64,000 bases of DNA from JOPF136 sp963773835 (GTDB lineage: Bacteria > Acidobacteriota > Terriglobia > Acidiferrales > UBA7541), in assembly GCA_963773835.1 (NCBI GenBank), contig CAVZCQ010000004.1, positions 372,001-436,000 on the forward strand, read 5' to 3'. This document shows, one piece after another, positions 23,801-31,508 of the stretch. The notes under the pieces were generated by a model that was not told the origin of the DNA, searched no databases, and worked only from the letters and a program-made list of their open reading frames with translations. The stretch's first letter is position 1. Each line of letters begins with the position of its first letter. Both the position numbers and the translations under genes were made by a program.

Positions 23801-24009
23801 TCCGCGTCCGCTTGCTTGGGGATTTGTTCTGTCAGGTATTTGCTGTAGGCCTTGGCGAAACGCTCCTGATAGCCGCGCCAGGGGCGCAGGCCGAACATCT
23901 CCTGGTAGAGGGCCCAGGCAACGGTGAGCATGAGCAGCAGTACGGTGACGAGGATGGGCGTCGCGTACGACTGATTCAGAATCGGGTCATCGGATTCGGG
24001 TTCCGGCAC
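20860..24009 (-). CDS. membrane-anchored octahaem cytochrome c of a bc-type complex
   Basis: 1049 residues. One N-terminal membrane helix (about 17-37, ILVTVLLLMLTVAWAL), a long coiled-coil region (about 60-200) and eight CxxCH haem-binding motifs near residues 249 (CQSCH), 299 (CSPCH), 338 (CQSCH), 366 (CIGCH), 536 (CLACH), 678 (CAGCH), 813 (CMGCH) and 938 (CLKCH). A second coiled coil lies about 385-450. The last four motifs belong to class I-like cytochrome domains, several followed by a methionine candidate. Being next to Rieske and cytochrome b genes, and with no cytochrome c1 in sight, it probably serves as the haem c subunit accepting electrons from the Rieske protein. Confidence 0.85.
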   Translation of the reverse strand: MPEPESDDPILNQSYATPILVTVLLLMLTVAWALYQEMFGLRPWRGYQERFAKAYSKYLTEQIPKQADAEKAIRNSAEYKKLDAAAKAAEAEAAPQLEKIKEQITFVSRRTAALQDTFVTERARIAALVYHAETSRSASARKDVEEARGTLHRIVLPTADGKFETVSWKFPEIEAEFTGLKAKKAALANEQGAILNHIRDLSTLADDYFKDHMIGLTRDQLQGLLDATEKMDPEIRQINVASAGLVDRCQSCHIAMDPKFVPVTLTLTKADLGFAKNNDAPFTTHPNPDLLNIHNPDNFGCSPCHGGNGRATNSIIHAHGEYEHWLWPLHARENTEAGCQSCHPHDMILQYGTVINEGKELFRRKGCIGCHKYEGYDNQDELLLASRQQVRTLEAQKHDLELEIPRIIKEGDQAPDNATANRLYQKANDMRVTTSNIDAQVEQLQRKAASLLREEKKIGPSLKEVRMKLRKEWIPYWLENTHVFRPTTKMPQFRFKPGETEAIAAFIWQDALAGPPPDHQPPGDPVKGKASFETRGCLACHSIGEGDKTMGAQFAANLSRVGEKENYDYLVRWVHNPRQRTRPYDPITRQDLGPEDYVKYNVAYVFDLDHSRSPDGKHELQVQLATVMPSLRLSIEESRNIASYLMTQKHAGATYPPAPFMDDPKLRDKGLALVKNYGCAGCHEISGLEEEARIGTELTTEGSKPIERLDFALLTVPSKEGILPDGKKSPRGTWYDQKGFFEEKLAQTNIFDQGRMEPQLKMPQPVLDPDERTALVTFLLGSVDITLPQDYIYDPAGPAHDIQEGWWIVSKYNCMGCHVLMVGQKSGLMFLPQYQGDNKDKLPPQLIGEGARVNPRWLERFLANPALDPVNTDRDGVRSYLAVRMPTFSFSDDEIQKLVRFFNALASQSLPYMPPKLEPLTPQERLMARELFTSSTAPCLKCHATGVPAHDLNATAPNFLLAPDRLKPAWTDRWLLDPSRIAPGTAMPSGLFKREGDHWVFSGPLPASFHGYTKDQAELLVRYMFEMTPEEQRLLVGRSPSGGAKPAGQ

Positions 24010-24114
24010 CGCTCGCCTCCCTGAGCGTCCACTGATTTTGGCGGCAGGAGTTTCGGCCTGCCTGGCCCTTACAATTCCAGCCCATCGCTGGGCCGCCTTG
24101 GCTCCGATCGAGCC

Positions 24115-24153
24115 GCACAGACAGTCCCGAAGCCTCGGGATGTCTGTGCTACC
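24115..24153 (-). repeat. REP-like GTAG double hairpin
   Basis: Outer arms GCACAGACA (24115-24123) and TGTCTGTGC (24141-24149), inner arms TCCCGA and TCGGGA, then TACC. On the minus strand it starts GGTAGCACAG right after the TGA of the cytochrome b C-half gene. Confidence 0.8.
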
Positions 24154-25095
24154 TCAGATGTTGAACCACGGCGTGACCCACACGTACTTGATGCGGAACA
24201 GGTGGCGCAACAGAATCTTGATGGGCAGGCTGGCCATGAGCACCAGCAGGCCCTGGAGAATCGTGGTCTGGGTGAGCGTCATGCGCGCGTAAATCTTGCG
24301 CGTAAACGGAGTGGCCATGCACAGCCGGTGGGCCAAATAGCCCATGACCACGAAATAGGCTCCGACAACGACCAGTCCGAAAATCCCCACGGCAACGGGA
24401 TTGTGCAGGCCGACGATCGTGGGCAGGTCCTGGTTGACCTCGAAAATCAGCCGGTTGTGGTCCCACGTTTGCGTGGGCCAGAACCACTGCCATCCCGGGC
24501 CGCGGATCATGGTGCCGATGGTGATCATGCTGATCCACAGGCCCACGAAACCGATCATGTAGGTCCAGATGGCGAACTTGCGCTGCTTGTAGGTGTAGTA
24601 GCCGTTGCCCAGCGGATTCTCGTCGATGTAGGGGATGACCATCATCCCGACGATGATGAGCGTGGGCATCACCACGCCCGCGATCCAGGGATCGAAATAA
24701 ACGAGCATTTCCTGCAGGCCCAGGAAATACCAGGGGGCCTTGGCCGGATTCATGGTCAGGTTGGGATTCGAGGGCTCTTCGAGCGGCGCGTTGAGCGTGA
24801 TGGACCAGACCATAAGAATCACAGTGACGATGAGCGCGGCGAGGAACTCGATGCGCATGAGGTACGGCCAGGTGTGGACTTCGCGATCCCAGCCCGGCTT
24901 CCAGGGCCACACCTTGCGGTGGGAGGTTTTGGCGAGAGCGGGATCGGCTTCGAGCTGGGCGATGAGGGCGTCGGTCTTCTTGGCCTGGCGCCACCAATAC
25001 CAGATGAAAAAAGGCACGAGGAAGAGCATGGCCACGATCGGAATATTGTCCGGCGTGGACATGATTTCCCAGAGTTGGCCCCAGTCACCCCACAT
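24154..25095 (-). CDS. cytochrome b C-terminal half (subunit IV-like)
   Basis: 313 residues from ATG 25095, with GGGGGAG nine bases before it. Residues about 20-45 form a membrane helix. The Qo-site region is seen as NPAKAPWYFLGLQEMLVYFDPWIAGVV, the equivalent of the PEWY loop segment in PetD/cytochrome b, here reading KAPWYF. Three to four further helices follow and a C-terminal helix with VLMASLPIKILLRHLF. It pairs with the N-half encoded upstream to make a split cytochrome b, as in b6f-like complexes. Confidence 0.85.
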   Translation of the reverse strand: MWGDWGQLWEIMSTPDNIPIVAMLFLVPFFIWYWWRQAKKTDALIAQLEADPALAKTSHRKVWPWKPGWDREVHTWPYLMRIEFLAALIVTVILMVWSITLNAPLEEPSNPNLTMNPAKAPWYFLGLQEMLVYFDPWIAGVVMPTLIIVGMMVIPYIDENPLGNGYYTYKQRKFAIWTYMIGFVGLWISMITIGTMIRGPGWQWFWPTQTWDHNRLIFEVNQDLPTIVGLHNPVAVGIFGLVVVGAYFVVMGYLAHRLCMATPFTRKIYARMTLTQTTILQGLLVLMASLPIKILLRHLFRIKYVWVTPWFNI

Positions 25096-25192
25096 GATCG
25101 CTATCTCCCCCAACCAAGAACTGGAACAACATCACTTGCGCCAATCGCTCGCTGCGAGCCAGTCGGCCGCAATTTCGCCCGCGGCGCGACCC

Positions 25193-25217
25193 GCACAGAC
25201 AGGATTGTCTGTGCTAC
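25193..25217 (-). repeat. REP-like GTAG hairpin
   Basis: GCACAGACA (25193-25201), loop GGAT, TGTCTGTGC (25206-25214), then TACC. The TAG of GTAG on the minus strand (25216-25214) is the stop codon of the cytochrome b N-half gene. Confidence 0.85.
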
Positions 25218-26176
25218 CGCATGCCGCTAGGCTGCATGATCACCGGGCGCGGCCCCTTCTGATCCTTGATTTCGGATTCGAGCATCACCGGGGCGGGCCC
25301 GGAGATGCCGCCATCTTTTCGCACGCGCCAGAAATGGAGGCCCATAAAAATCGAGGCCATGAGCGGAATAGCGATGCAATGCCAGATGTAGGCGCGAAGC
25401 AGGGCGTTAGCGTCCACAATCGAGCCGCCCAGCAGCGCAAAGCGCACGTCGTTGAACGCGGTCATGCCGAGCTGGCGTCCGAATGGGCCTTCGTGTCCTA
25501 ACAAAGGAGTGGCGCGCGCCATGTTCGTGCCTACGGTGACGGCCCAGAAGCCGAGCTGATCGTCGGGCAGCAGGTAGCCGGTGAACGAGAGCAGGAGCGT
25601 CAGCACCATCAGCAGCACGCCCACGCACCAGTTGAATTCCCGCGGCTTTTTGTAAGAGCCGGAGAGGAAGACGCGGAAGGTGTGCAGCCACACGGTCATG
25701 ATCATCAGGTGGGCGGCCCAGCGGTGCATGTTGCGCAGGAGCTGGCCGAAGGGCACGTCGTGGTGCAGATAGAGGATGTCGCGATAGGCCTGAATCTTGG
25801 TGGGGTGGTAGTAGAACATCAGCAAAACGCCGGTGAACGTGAGCACGATGAAGAGGTAGAAGGTGATGCCGCCCATGCCCCAGGTGTAGCTGTAACGGAC
25901 CGCGTCGCGATTCACCTTGGCGGGATGGAGGTGGAAGAAGACGTTGGAAAGGACGCTGAGGGCGCGGTTGCGCGGGGTATCGTCGTGCTTCACGCGGAAG
26001 ACGGAACGAAAAGCCTGCGTTTTTTCGGGTTCTTTCAGGCTTTCGAGATCGGCCTTGGCCTTCTCGGTGAACATCTGCTTGAGGTCACGGGCTTCCTGCT
26101 GGACCTTTTCGAGCAGGCCGGTAGCTTTTTGGCCGTTGCCGCCGTTGGAAGACTTATCATTCGGTTCGTCTGGCAT
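25214..26176 (-). CDS. cytochrome b N-terminal half
   Basis: 320 residues. A hydrophilic N-terminal extension (about 1-90) is unusual. Four membrane helices follow with the bis-histidine haem b ligands: RNMHRWAAHLMIMTVWLHTFRVF (His pair of helix B) and RAYIWHCIAIPLMASIFMGLHFWRVRKDGG (helix D). YSYTWGMGGITFYLF marks helix A. It carries the low- and high-potential haems and the quinone sites of the bc complex. The stop codon lies inside a REP-like hairpin. Confidence 0.92.
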   Translation of the reverse strand: MPDEPNDKSSNGGNGQKATGLLEKVQQEARDLKQMFTEKAKADLESLKEPEKTQAFRSVFRVKHDDTPRNRALSVLSNVFFHLHPAKVNRDAVRYSYTWGMGGITFYLFIVLTFTGVLLMFYYHPTKIQAYRDILYLHHDVPFGQLLRNMHRWAAHLMIMTVWLHTFRVFLSGSYKKPREFNWCVGVLLMVLTLLLSFTGYLLPDDQLGFWAVTVGTNMARATPLLGHEGPFGRQLGMTAFNDVRFALLGGSIVDANALLRAYIWHCIAIPLMASIFMGLHFWRVRKDGGISGPAPVMLESEIKDQKGPRPVIMQPSGMR

Positions 26177-26248
26177 GCTGGGTCCTTTGGTCTCCCCTCG
26201 TTCTAGCGACCTACGGATGCTTCATTACAACGGCGCCGTTTGAACGGT

Positions 26249-26276
26249 GCACAGACAAGATTGTCTGTGCTACCTA
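26249..26276 (-). repeat. REP-like GTAG hairpin
   Basis: GCACAGACAA (26249-26258), GA, TTGTCTGTGC (26261-26270), then TACCTAC. On the minus strand the Rieske stop TAG immediately precedes GTAGCACAG. Confidence 0.85.
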
Positions 26277-26873
26277 CACGTTCGTGAGAAACGCGCCCTT
26301 ATCGTCGAACTCGTTGCGGCCGGCCTTGAAATCCTGGACGTAAAGCCGGCTGGAATCCACGACGATTTTCCCGGTGGCGTCCAATTCGATGTGGCAGCGG
26401 TCCATGGGCCGAGGAGCAGGCCCTTCGAAGTTGACGCCCTCGCTGTCGTAGCCGCTGCCGTGGCACGGGCACTTGAACTTGTTCTCGCTGGGCTTCCAAT
26501 CGGGGGTGCAGCCCAGGTGCGTGCATTTGGCGTAAATCACGAACAACCGCTCGGTGTTGCGGACCACCCAGATGCGATAGTCCTTCTGGAATTTGGTGTT
26601 GACGCCGAGGGCGAAGTCGGAAGGATAGCCGATGGAGAAGATGGTGGAAGGCTCGAAGAGCACGCGCGGGAAGAAAAAGCGCAGGAACATCAGGAAGTTG
26701 ACGCCGAGATAGCCCCACACGCACGCCCAAATGATGCGGCGGCGCAGGTCCAGCGGCTTCTCGGGCTCTTTTTTGTCCTTCTTAGCCGGTGGCGGAGTTT
26801 TTGCGGCCGCCGGAGTAGCCGGGGCCGCTGGGGTAGGTAGGTCCGGTGATTTGCCCTGATTCGCTGTGGTCAT
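26274..26873 (-). CDS. Rieske 2Fe-2S protein of bc complex
   Basis: 199 residues. A Pro/Ala/Lys-rich N-terminus, one membrane helix (about 46-66, RIIWACVWGYLGVNFLMFLRFFF) and the Rieske fold with both ligand boxes: CTHLGC (about residue 117) and CPCHGSGYD (about 135). The bridging-disulfide cysteines are the second in each box. It carries electrons from quinol at cytochrome b to the haem c subunit. It is the first gene of the block, 92 bases after a predicted transcription start. Confidence 0.93.
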   Translation of the reverse strand: MTTANQGKSPDLPTPAAPATPAAAKTPPPAKKDKKEPEKPLDLRRRIIWACVWGYLGVNFLMFLRFFFPRVLFEPSTIFSIGYPSDFALGVNTKFQKDYRIWVVRNTERLFVIYAKCTHLGCTPDWKPSENKFKCPCHGSGYDSEGVNFEGPAPRPMDRCHIELDATGKIVVDSSRLYVQDFKAGRNEFDDKGAFLTNV

Positions 26874-26971
26874 AGACCCCGCTTACAACCTGACTGCCAG
26901 GACGCGGTACCGCCCAAAAGCCCCGACCTCTGGGCTGCACGGGGAAAAATCCCCCGGCGGAAGAACAAACC

Positions 26972-27000
26972 TATATACCGTCGGGTCAGCGCGATGTCAA
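26972..27000 (-). promoter_or_regulatory. sigma70-type promoter of the bc-complex block
   Basis: Minus strand TTGACA (27000-26995), 17-base spacer, TATATA (26977-26972). Perfect -35 and spacing; TATATA differs from the -10 consensus at two positions. It is well placed about 100 bases before the Rieske gene. Confidence 0.65.
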
Positions 27001-27107
27001 GGCAGTGCGTCACAATACGGCGAGTTTTTTATTGCTGGGAGCAATGGGGTGGCCGGGGCAGGGCGAGCGGCGGAAGCCTGGCGGAGAGCGCGCCGCGGGC
27101 GCCCGGA

Positions 27108-28778
27108 TCAGTTCTTCGGGGGCGGGGGCGGCGCGGGGGGATTGGACTGCGCCTTGCGATAGGGCTCGAAGTCGTTCCACACCGACTGGATCGTTTCCGA
27201 ATCGAGCTGCTTCACCGTGGGGGGTGAATTCTTGTCGGCATAGATTTCCAGCGTCATTTGTCCGCAGTTGGGAGAGATGGCATCGGGCAGGTACTCGTAA
27301 AAGCCCACGAAGCTGGTGTCCTCAATGGACGAGCGGGCGTCCTGCCCGCCGACGAGTGGAAGCTTTCCCGGGCGGATGGGGACGAGTTCCCGGGAGCCAC
27401 ACAACACCCGCATGCGGTAAAAATCCGTTTTGAAGCGCGCGCGGACCCGATGGTTGGGGTCGCCCATGGTGGCCCAGAACTTGACCTTGAGCTGGGGCAT
27501 GACGCGGACCTGGACAACGGGCTTGTGCTCGCTGGCCTGCCAGTCCTTCACGTCCGCCCCCTTATCGGTCTCTGCCGCGGCGCCTCCGCGATTCTTGTTC
27601 CGCTTCTCCCGTTCCTTTTCGAGGGCGCGCCGGCGTTGCGCATAGACACGGTAATCCTCCGCGGGCGTGAAGAGCATCACGTCGAAGTCTCCGGCCTTGA
27701 ATGCGTACGCGGAACGATCCAGCTTCTCATCGCCGGTCGTAGCCCGGAGCGCGTCGATGGGAAACGGGTCCAGCGGCTCGACCGGGAGGAGCGCGGCCGA
27801 AGGCGGTGCAGCGCCGGCCATCTTGGCGCGCGCCTGCTCCACCAGCGGCGTGGCCTCTTCAATGCGCACGATTCCGGAGAGACCCGGGCCATGACTGGCC
27901 TGCCGGTTGTAGGTGGTCACGCCGATGACCACTCCGGCGGAATTGAACAACGGGCCGCCGGAGTTGCCCGGATTGATGTTGATGTCTGAAGTGATGGACT
28001 TGGCCTCGACCCGGCTGATCACCCCCGTGGTGAGCACTTTCTGCTGGTCCAGGGGACTGCCGATGGTGAATACACGCTCGCCCTCGGCCGCCGGCGCTTT
28101 GCCAGGCTCGCTTTTCCACAGCGGAGCGATCACCGCCTCCGGGTAGGCTGAAAGATTCACCCACAGGATGGCGATGTCCTTCTCCGGATCGGAAACGAGC
28201 AGAGTGGCAGTGACTTTCCGCTTCTCGTCAAACTGCACGGCCAGGTATTCGGACTTGCCCACGACGTGCTCGTTGGTCACCAGGAGGCCGCTCCGGTCCA
28301 CCAGAAATCCTGTTCCGGAGCCGAACTCGCTGTACACGGTGGCCACGCTGTTGCGGTAATGCTTAAACTGGGCGGAGAGATCCTCGCCTGCCGGCGCCGG
28401 GGGAGCGGCGGCCACGGCGGTGACTTTCGCATTGTCGTTGCTCAGATCCAGCCGGACTTCCAACCCGCTCAGCGTCACTTCCATCTCCCACTGGAACTGC
28501 CGGCCCTGAAATTCCAGGGGTTCTGGGGTCGTGAGTTTGTATTTTCCGGAGGGAAGCGCCGCTTCGGCAGTGCCGTCCAGCGCCGTCTTGAGGGTTACGG
28601 GAGCCCCGGGCGTGTCCCCTGGCTGCAAGACGATCGCGAGATGCGGAACCGGCTTCTGGTTCAGGTCCTTGTCCACCAGGACGGCGTGAATCTTCAGGGT
28701 CGTCGTGGCCGGAGTCTGGGAATGCGCCGCAGAGAGCACCAGAAAACTGGACACAATCCCAAGGAGGATACGCTTCAT
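27108..28778 (-). CDS. exported trypsin-like serine protease (HtrA/DegP-like peptidase domain)
   Basis: 556 residues from ATG 28778 with a signal peptide (residues 1-20, ends AHSQ). An Ig-like regulatory domain (about 25-115) precedes an S1C-type protease with triad His in LLVTNEHVVGK, Asp in DPEKDIAILWV and Ser in NINPGNSGGPLF. No PDZ domain follows; instead a charged coiled coil (about 375-410, RRRALEKEREKRNKNR) and a beta-rich C-terminal domain ending in polyproline. It likely works in periplasmic protein quality control or signalling. The C-terminal domain is not recognised. Confidence 0.85.
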   Translation of the reverse strand: MKRILLGIVSSFLVLSAAHSQTPATTTLKIHAVLVDKDLNQKPVPHLAIVLQPGDTPGAPVTLKTALDGTAEAALPSGKYKLTTPEPLEFQGRQFQWEMEVTLSGLEVRLDLSNDNAKVTAVAAAPPAPAGEDLSAQFKHYRNSVATVYSEFGSGTGFLVDRSGLLVTNEHVVGKSEYLAVQFDEKRKVTATLLVSDPEKDIAILWVNLSAYPEAVIAPLWKSEPGKAPAAEGERVFTIGSPLDQQKVLTTGVISRVEAKSITSDININPGNSGGPLFNSAGVVIGVTTYNRQASHGPGLSGIVRIEEATPLVEQARAKMAGAAPPSAALLPVEPLDPFPIDALRATTGDEKLDRSAYAFKAGDFDVMLFTPAEDYRVYAQRRRALEKEREKRNKNRGGAAAETDKGADVKDWQASEHKPVVQVRVMPQLKVKFWATMGDPNHRVRARFKTDFYRMRVLCGSRELVPIRPGKLPLVGGQDARSSIEDTSFVGFYEYLPDAISPNCGQMTLEIYADKNSPPTVKQLDSETIQSVWNDFEPYRKAQSNPPAPPPPPKN

Positions 28779-29028
28779 CAAATTTCCGCCTCGCACGGTG
28801 GGTGAATTGAGCCGAGGATATTCTCGCGTGCTGCCATTGTCAACCCAACCACGATGCAAGGCACGGATCCCCATGACGGCATTTTCCCATCGCCAGGGGA
28901 AATCATGGGAAATGGCGGGCGGAAGATAAAAACTGTGAGGGGGGAATGCGCCACGCGGTCGGATATACTGCGGCACTGAAGACGGAGCGCATCCTCAGCG
29001 CGGACAGTGCGGGCAGAGCCGGTCAACT

Positions 29029-29681
29029 ATGAATGAAGTGGTGAAAAACACGATCCTGATTTTTGGGCGCTCTTCCCCATTGTGAATCCGCTCGGAGGGA
29101 CGCCGATCTTCCTGAGCATCACCCGCGACGCCACCAGCGCGGAGCGGACGAGGCTTTCGCGGCGCATCGGGTTGAACAGTTTTGTGCTGTTGATCGGGTC
29201 GTTGCTGGTGGGATCGCACATCCTGTCGTTTTTCGGGATCTCGCTGCCGGTGGTGCAGGTGGGCGGGGGGCTGATCGTCATCTCCACCGGCTGGACGATG
29301 CTGAACTGGAAGCCGGAGGGCGACGCACGCGAAGCGGTGGGGCGGGGCGCCGGTCAGAGCGACGTCATGCAGCAGGCGTTTTATCCGTTGACGCTGCCGC
29401 TGACGGTGGGGCCGGGATCGATTGCGGTGGCGATCACGCTGGGAGCGAATTTCCCGCACCGCACCGGCGTGAACCTGCTGGCCATCGTGGCGGCGGTGGT
29501 GGGGTCGTTGCTGACAGCGGTGAGCGTGTGGGTGTGCTACGGGTTTTCCGAGAGGATGGCGCGGCTGATTGGGGAGACGGGGATGGGAGTGATTATGCGG
29601 CTGTCGTCGTTTCTGCTGGTGTGCATCGGCGTGCAGATTGTGTGGAACGGGGTGAGCGGGCTGCTGAAGACCCTGGGATAA
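29029..29681 (+). pseudogene. MarC-family membrane protein, frameshifted near the start
   Basis: The ATG at 29029 opens MNEVVKNTILIF, a normal MarC start, but reaches TGA 17 codons on. Adding one T in the T5 run at 29060-29064 restores the family motif LIFWALFPIVNPLGGTPIFL and joins the 199-residue frame 29082-29681. That frame has five to six helices and WKPEG, PLTLPLTVGPGSIAV and ETGMGVIMRLSSFLL, typical of MarC/UPF0056 inner-membrane proteins. It is either a real inactivation, a base-call error or a site of transcriptional slippage; a GTG at 29082 could give a shortened protein lacking helix 1. Confidence 0.75.
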
Positions 29682-29876
29682 AAACGAAAAGCGACAATCG
29701 AAAAACGAAAATCGGTCGAAAAACCCGAAAAACACAAATCGAATAACGAAAAACGGCATTAGGCGCGGGCTGTAGTCCCCGGACCGGGGATGGGAGGACG
29801 GTTTTCGGTTTTTGGAACGAACGGGCCGGCGCACTCCGTATTCGACAAGAGCGGGGAAGAGAAGAGAAGAGAAAGA
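29682..29876. repeat. A-rich CGAAAAACGAAAATCG tract in intergenic DNA
   Basis: Between marC and hemH lie loosely repeated units such as CGAAAAGCG, CGAAAAACG, CGAAAATCGG and CGAATAACG (29686-29758). Shorter relatives occur at 39650-39672 and 42210-42260. No gene or convincing terminator is seen. Confidence 0.5.
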
Positions 29877-29901
29877 GGGCACGGCAGTGCCGTGCCCCTA
29901 C
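29877..29901 (-). repeat. REP-like GTAG hairpin
   Basis: GGGCACGGCA (29877-29886), G, TGCCGTGCCC (29888-29897), then CTACG. The TAG on the minus strand (29900-29898) is the hemH stop codon. Confidence 0.85.
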
Positions 29902-30938
29902 GAAGAAACTGCCGAGCGGACGAGGTCGGCGAGGCAGGCGATGAATTTGGGGTGGGTGCCGACGGCGGGCATCATGCGGAACTGGGTGATTCCGGCGTGG
30001 GTGGCCACTTCGCGGGCTTCAATGTTGATTTCGTGCAGGGTTTCGACGTGCTCGGTGACGAAGGCGAGAGGAACGATGAGCACGCGTTTCACTCCCTCGC
30101 GGCCCAGGCGCTCGAGCGTGCTCACGGTCGAAGGTTCGAGCCACTTCATGCGGCCGACGCGGCTCTGAAAGCACAGGACGTGCGGATTGGGCCAGCCGCC
30201 GCGCTCCACGACGGCCTCGACGGTGGAAGCGATGTGATTCGGGTAGGGATCGCCATTTTCCACCAGGCTGAGGGGGATGCTGTGCGCGCTGAAAACAATG
30301 TGGACGCCTTCGGGCGAATCGAAATGACGGAAAGTCGTGTTGATGCGGTCCACGAGAGCTTCGATGTAGAGCGGATGGCGGTGGAAGTCGCCGACGGTGC
30401 GGACCCTTCCTGCGTCAGGGCTAGCGGGGGCGCCATCTCGAGCAGGGGACGCAGACTCGGAGGGAGGACAGGCAGGAATGCCTGTCCTACTGTAGCAGCG
30501 ATTCCATTCCTTCAGGCTGCTGAGCGTAGTGGCGTAGGAGAACTGGGGATACAGCGGGAGCAGGACGATTTGGTCGAGCGCGACGGAGCGGATGCGGGCG
30601 ACCGCGTCGCCGGTGGTGGGGCGCCAGTAGCGCATGGCGAGCACTACGGTGGGATCGAATTCGGGACGCAGAGCCGCCGCGAGGGCGTCTGCCTGGCGCG
30701 CGGTGAGCAGGCCGATGGGCGAACGGCCGCCGATATCCCGGTAGTGCTCGATGACGTGAGGCGCGCGGGTGCGCGAGATGCGGCGAGCGAGCGGTTTGCG
30801 CAGAAGGCCGCCGACGATGGGAATGGGCAGAATGTCGGGATCGGAAAAGAGGTTGAAGAGGAAGGGCTCGACGGCGTCCAGCGAATCGGGGCCGCCGAGC
30901 TGGAAGAGGACTACGCCGAGTTTGGGAGGCAAAGGCAT
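29898..30938 (-). CDS. hemH: ferrochelatase with in-frame repeat insertion
   Basis: 346 residues from ATG 30938 (MPLPPKLGVVLFQLGGPDS, the standard ferrochelatase N-terminus). The metal-site His is in FSAHSIPLSLVENGD and the Glu in FVTEHVETLHEINIE. It inserts Fe2+ into protoporphyrin IX. Between KEWNRC and VRTVGDFHRHP there is an extra stretch of about 30 residues (TGIPACPPSES..PDAGR) encoded by a GTAG hairpin and flanking repeat DNA at about 30405-30500; the rest of the fold looks intact. It is the last gene of the cytochrome c maturation operon, so haem supply and haem attachment are co-ordinated. Confidence 0.92.
   Translation of the reverse strand: MPLPPKLGVVLFQLGGPDSLDAVEPFLFNLFSDPDILPIPIVGGLLRKPLARRISRTRAPHVIEHYRDIGGRSPIGLLTARQADALAAALRPEFDPTVVLAMRYWRPTTGDAVARIRSVALDQIVLLPLYPQFSYATTLSSLKEWNRCYSRTGIPACPPSESASPARDGAPASPDAGRVRTVGDFHRHPLYIEALVDRINTTFRHFDSPEGVHIVFSAHSIPLSLVENGDPYPNHIASTVEAVVERGGWPNPHVLCFQSRVGRMKWLEPSTVSTLERLGREGVKRVLIVPLAFVTEHVETLHEINIEAREVATHAGITQFRMMPAVGTHPKFIACLADLVRSAVSS
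30465..30490 (-). repeat. REP-like GTAG hairpin inside hemH
   Basis: AGGACAGGCA (30465-30474), loop GGAA, TGCCTGTCCT (30479-30488), then AC. On the minus strand AGTAGGACAGG is read in frame as S-R-T-G, so here TAG is not a stop. Confidence 0.85.
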
Positions 30939-31022
30939 CGAGTCAAAGAAGCTACCGCAGATGTGGGGCTCGAGCAAAGAGGAAGAGAGGGGAGTTTCTC
31001 GCAAAGGCGCTGAGAACGCCAA

Positions 31023-31160
31023 GGACCTAAAAGGGGAGGGGGAAGGATTTCAACACGGAGTTCACGGAGGCACGGAGGGCACGGAGAGGAGGGGAAAAAG
31101 CAGGGCCCTCGCTCCGCTCGGGAGGACACAGGGGTGGCGTGAGTGGCGGCGGAGCGGAAA
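31023..31160. repeat. degenerate CACGGAG low-complexity tract
   Basis: 31046-31095 reads as loose units of CACGGAG, TTCACGGAGG and GCACGGAGGG, like the tract at 11421-11501. No ORF on either strand is credible here. Confidence 0.55.
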
Positions 31161-31162
31161 GA

Positions 31163-31186
31163 CGCCGGCTAGAAGCCGGCGCTACC
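31163..31186 (-). repeat. REP-like GTAG hairpin
   Basis: CGCCGGCT (31163-31170), AGA, AGCCGGCG (31174-31181), then CTACC. It stands alone in the gap before the small CcmD gene. Confidence 0.8.
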
Positions 31187-31212
31187 AAATGCACGATCAG
31201 CGGTGCGACAGA

Positions 31213-31237
31213 GGGCACGGCATGCCGTGCCCCTACG
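31213..31237 (-). repeat. REP-like GTAG hairpin, loopless
   Basis: GGGCACGGCA (31213-31222) directly joined to TGCCGTGCCC (31223-31232), then CTACG. It is 16 bases after the ccmD stop codon in gene direction. Confidence 0.8.
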
Positions 31238-31253
31238 AAGATCGCGGCAAGAC

Positions 31254-31391
31254 TTAATTGTGGAGCTGCTGCTTCAGTTTTTCGAGTTCGGCTTCAGCGC
31301 GGGACTGGCGGCGGGCGATGGTGAACTGATAGACGAAGATGATGGCCCAAAAGACGAGGTAGGCGGTCAGGAGACTGTTGAAGTTTTTCAT
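31254..31391 (-). CDS. ccmD: CcmD-like haem exporter subunit
   Basis: Only 45 residues: MKNFNSLLTAYLVFWAIIFV, then YQFTIARRQSRAEAELEKLK and QQLHN. One membrane helix (about residues 7-24) followed by a positively charged amphipathic helix is exactly the architecture of CcmD, which holds CcmABC and CcmE together during haem loading. The position immediately after ccmC in the operon supports the call. Family sequences are poorly conserved, so identification rests on size, topology and context. Confidence 0.8.
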   Translation of the reverse strand: MKNFNSLLTAYLVFWAIIFVYQFTIARRQSRAEAELEKLKQQLHN

Positions 31392-31465
31392 GGTGGACTA
31401 ACCCCCTTAAAGATCAAAGACCCACGGTCACAGAGATGCTGAACGTGGTTGCTGCTCATCGCGGA

Positions 31466-31490
31466 GACAGGCAAGAATGCCTGTCCTACA
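31466..31490 (-). repeat. REP-like GTAG hairpin
   Basis: GACAGGCA (31466-31473), AGAA, TGCCTGTC (31478-31485), then CTACA. On the minus strand TGTAGGACAGG, just after the ccmC stop. Confidence 0.8.
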
Positions 31491-31508
31491 TAACGATTCC
31501 CTTCCCCT

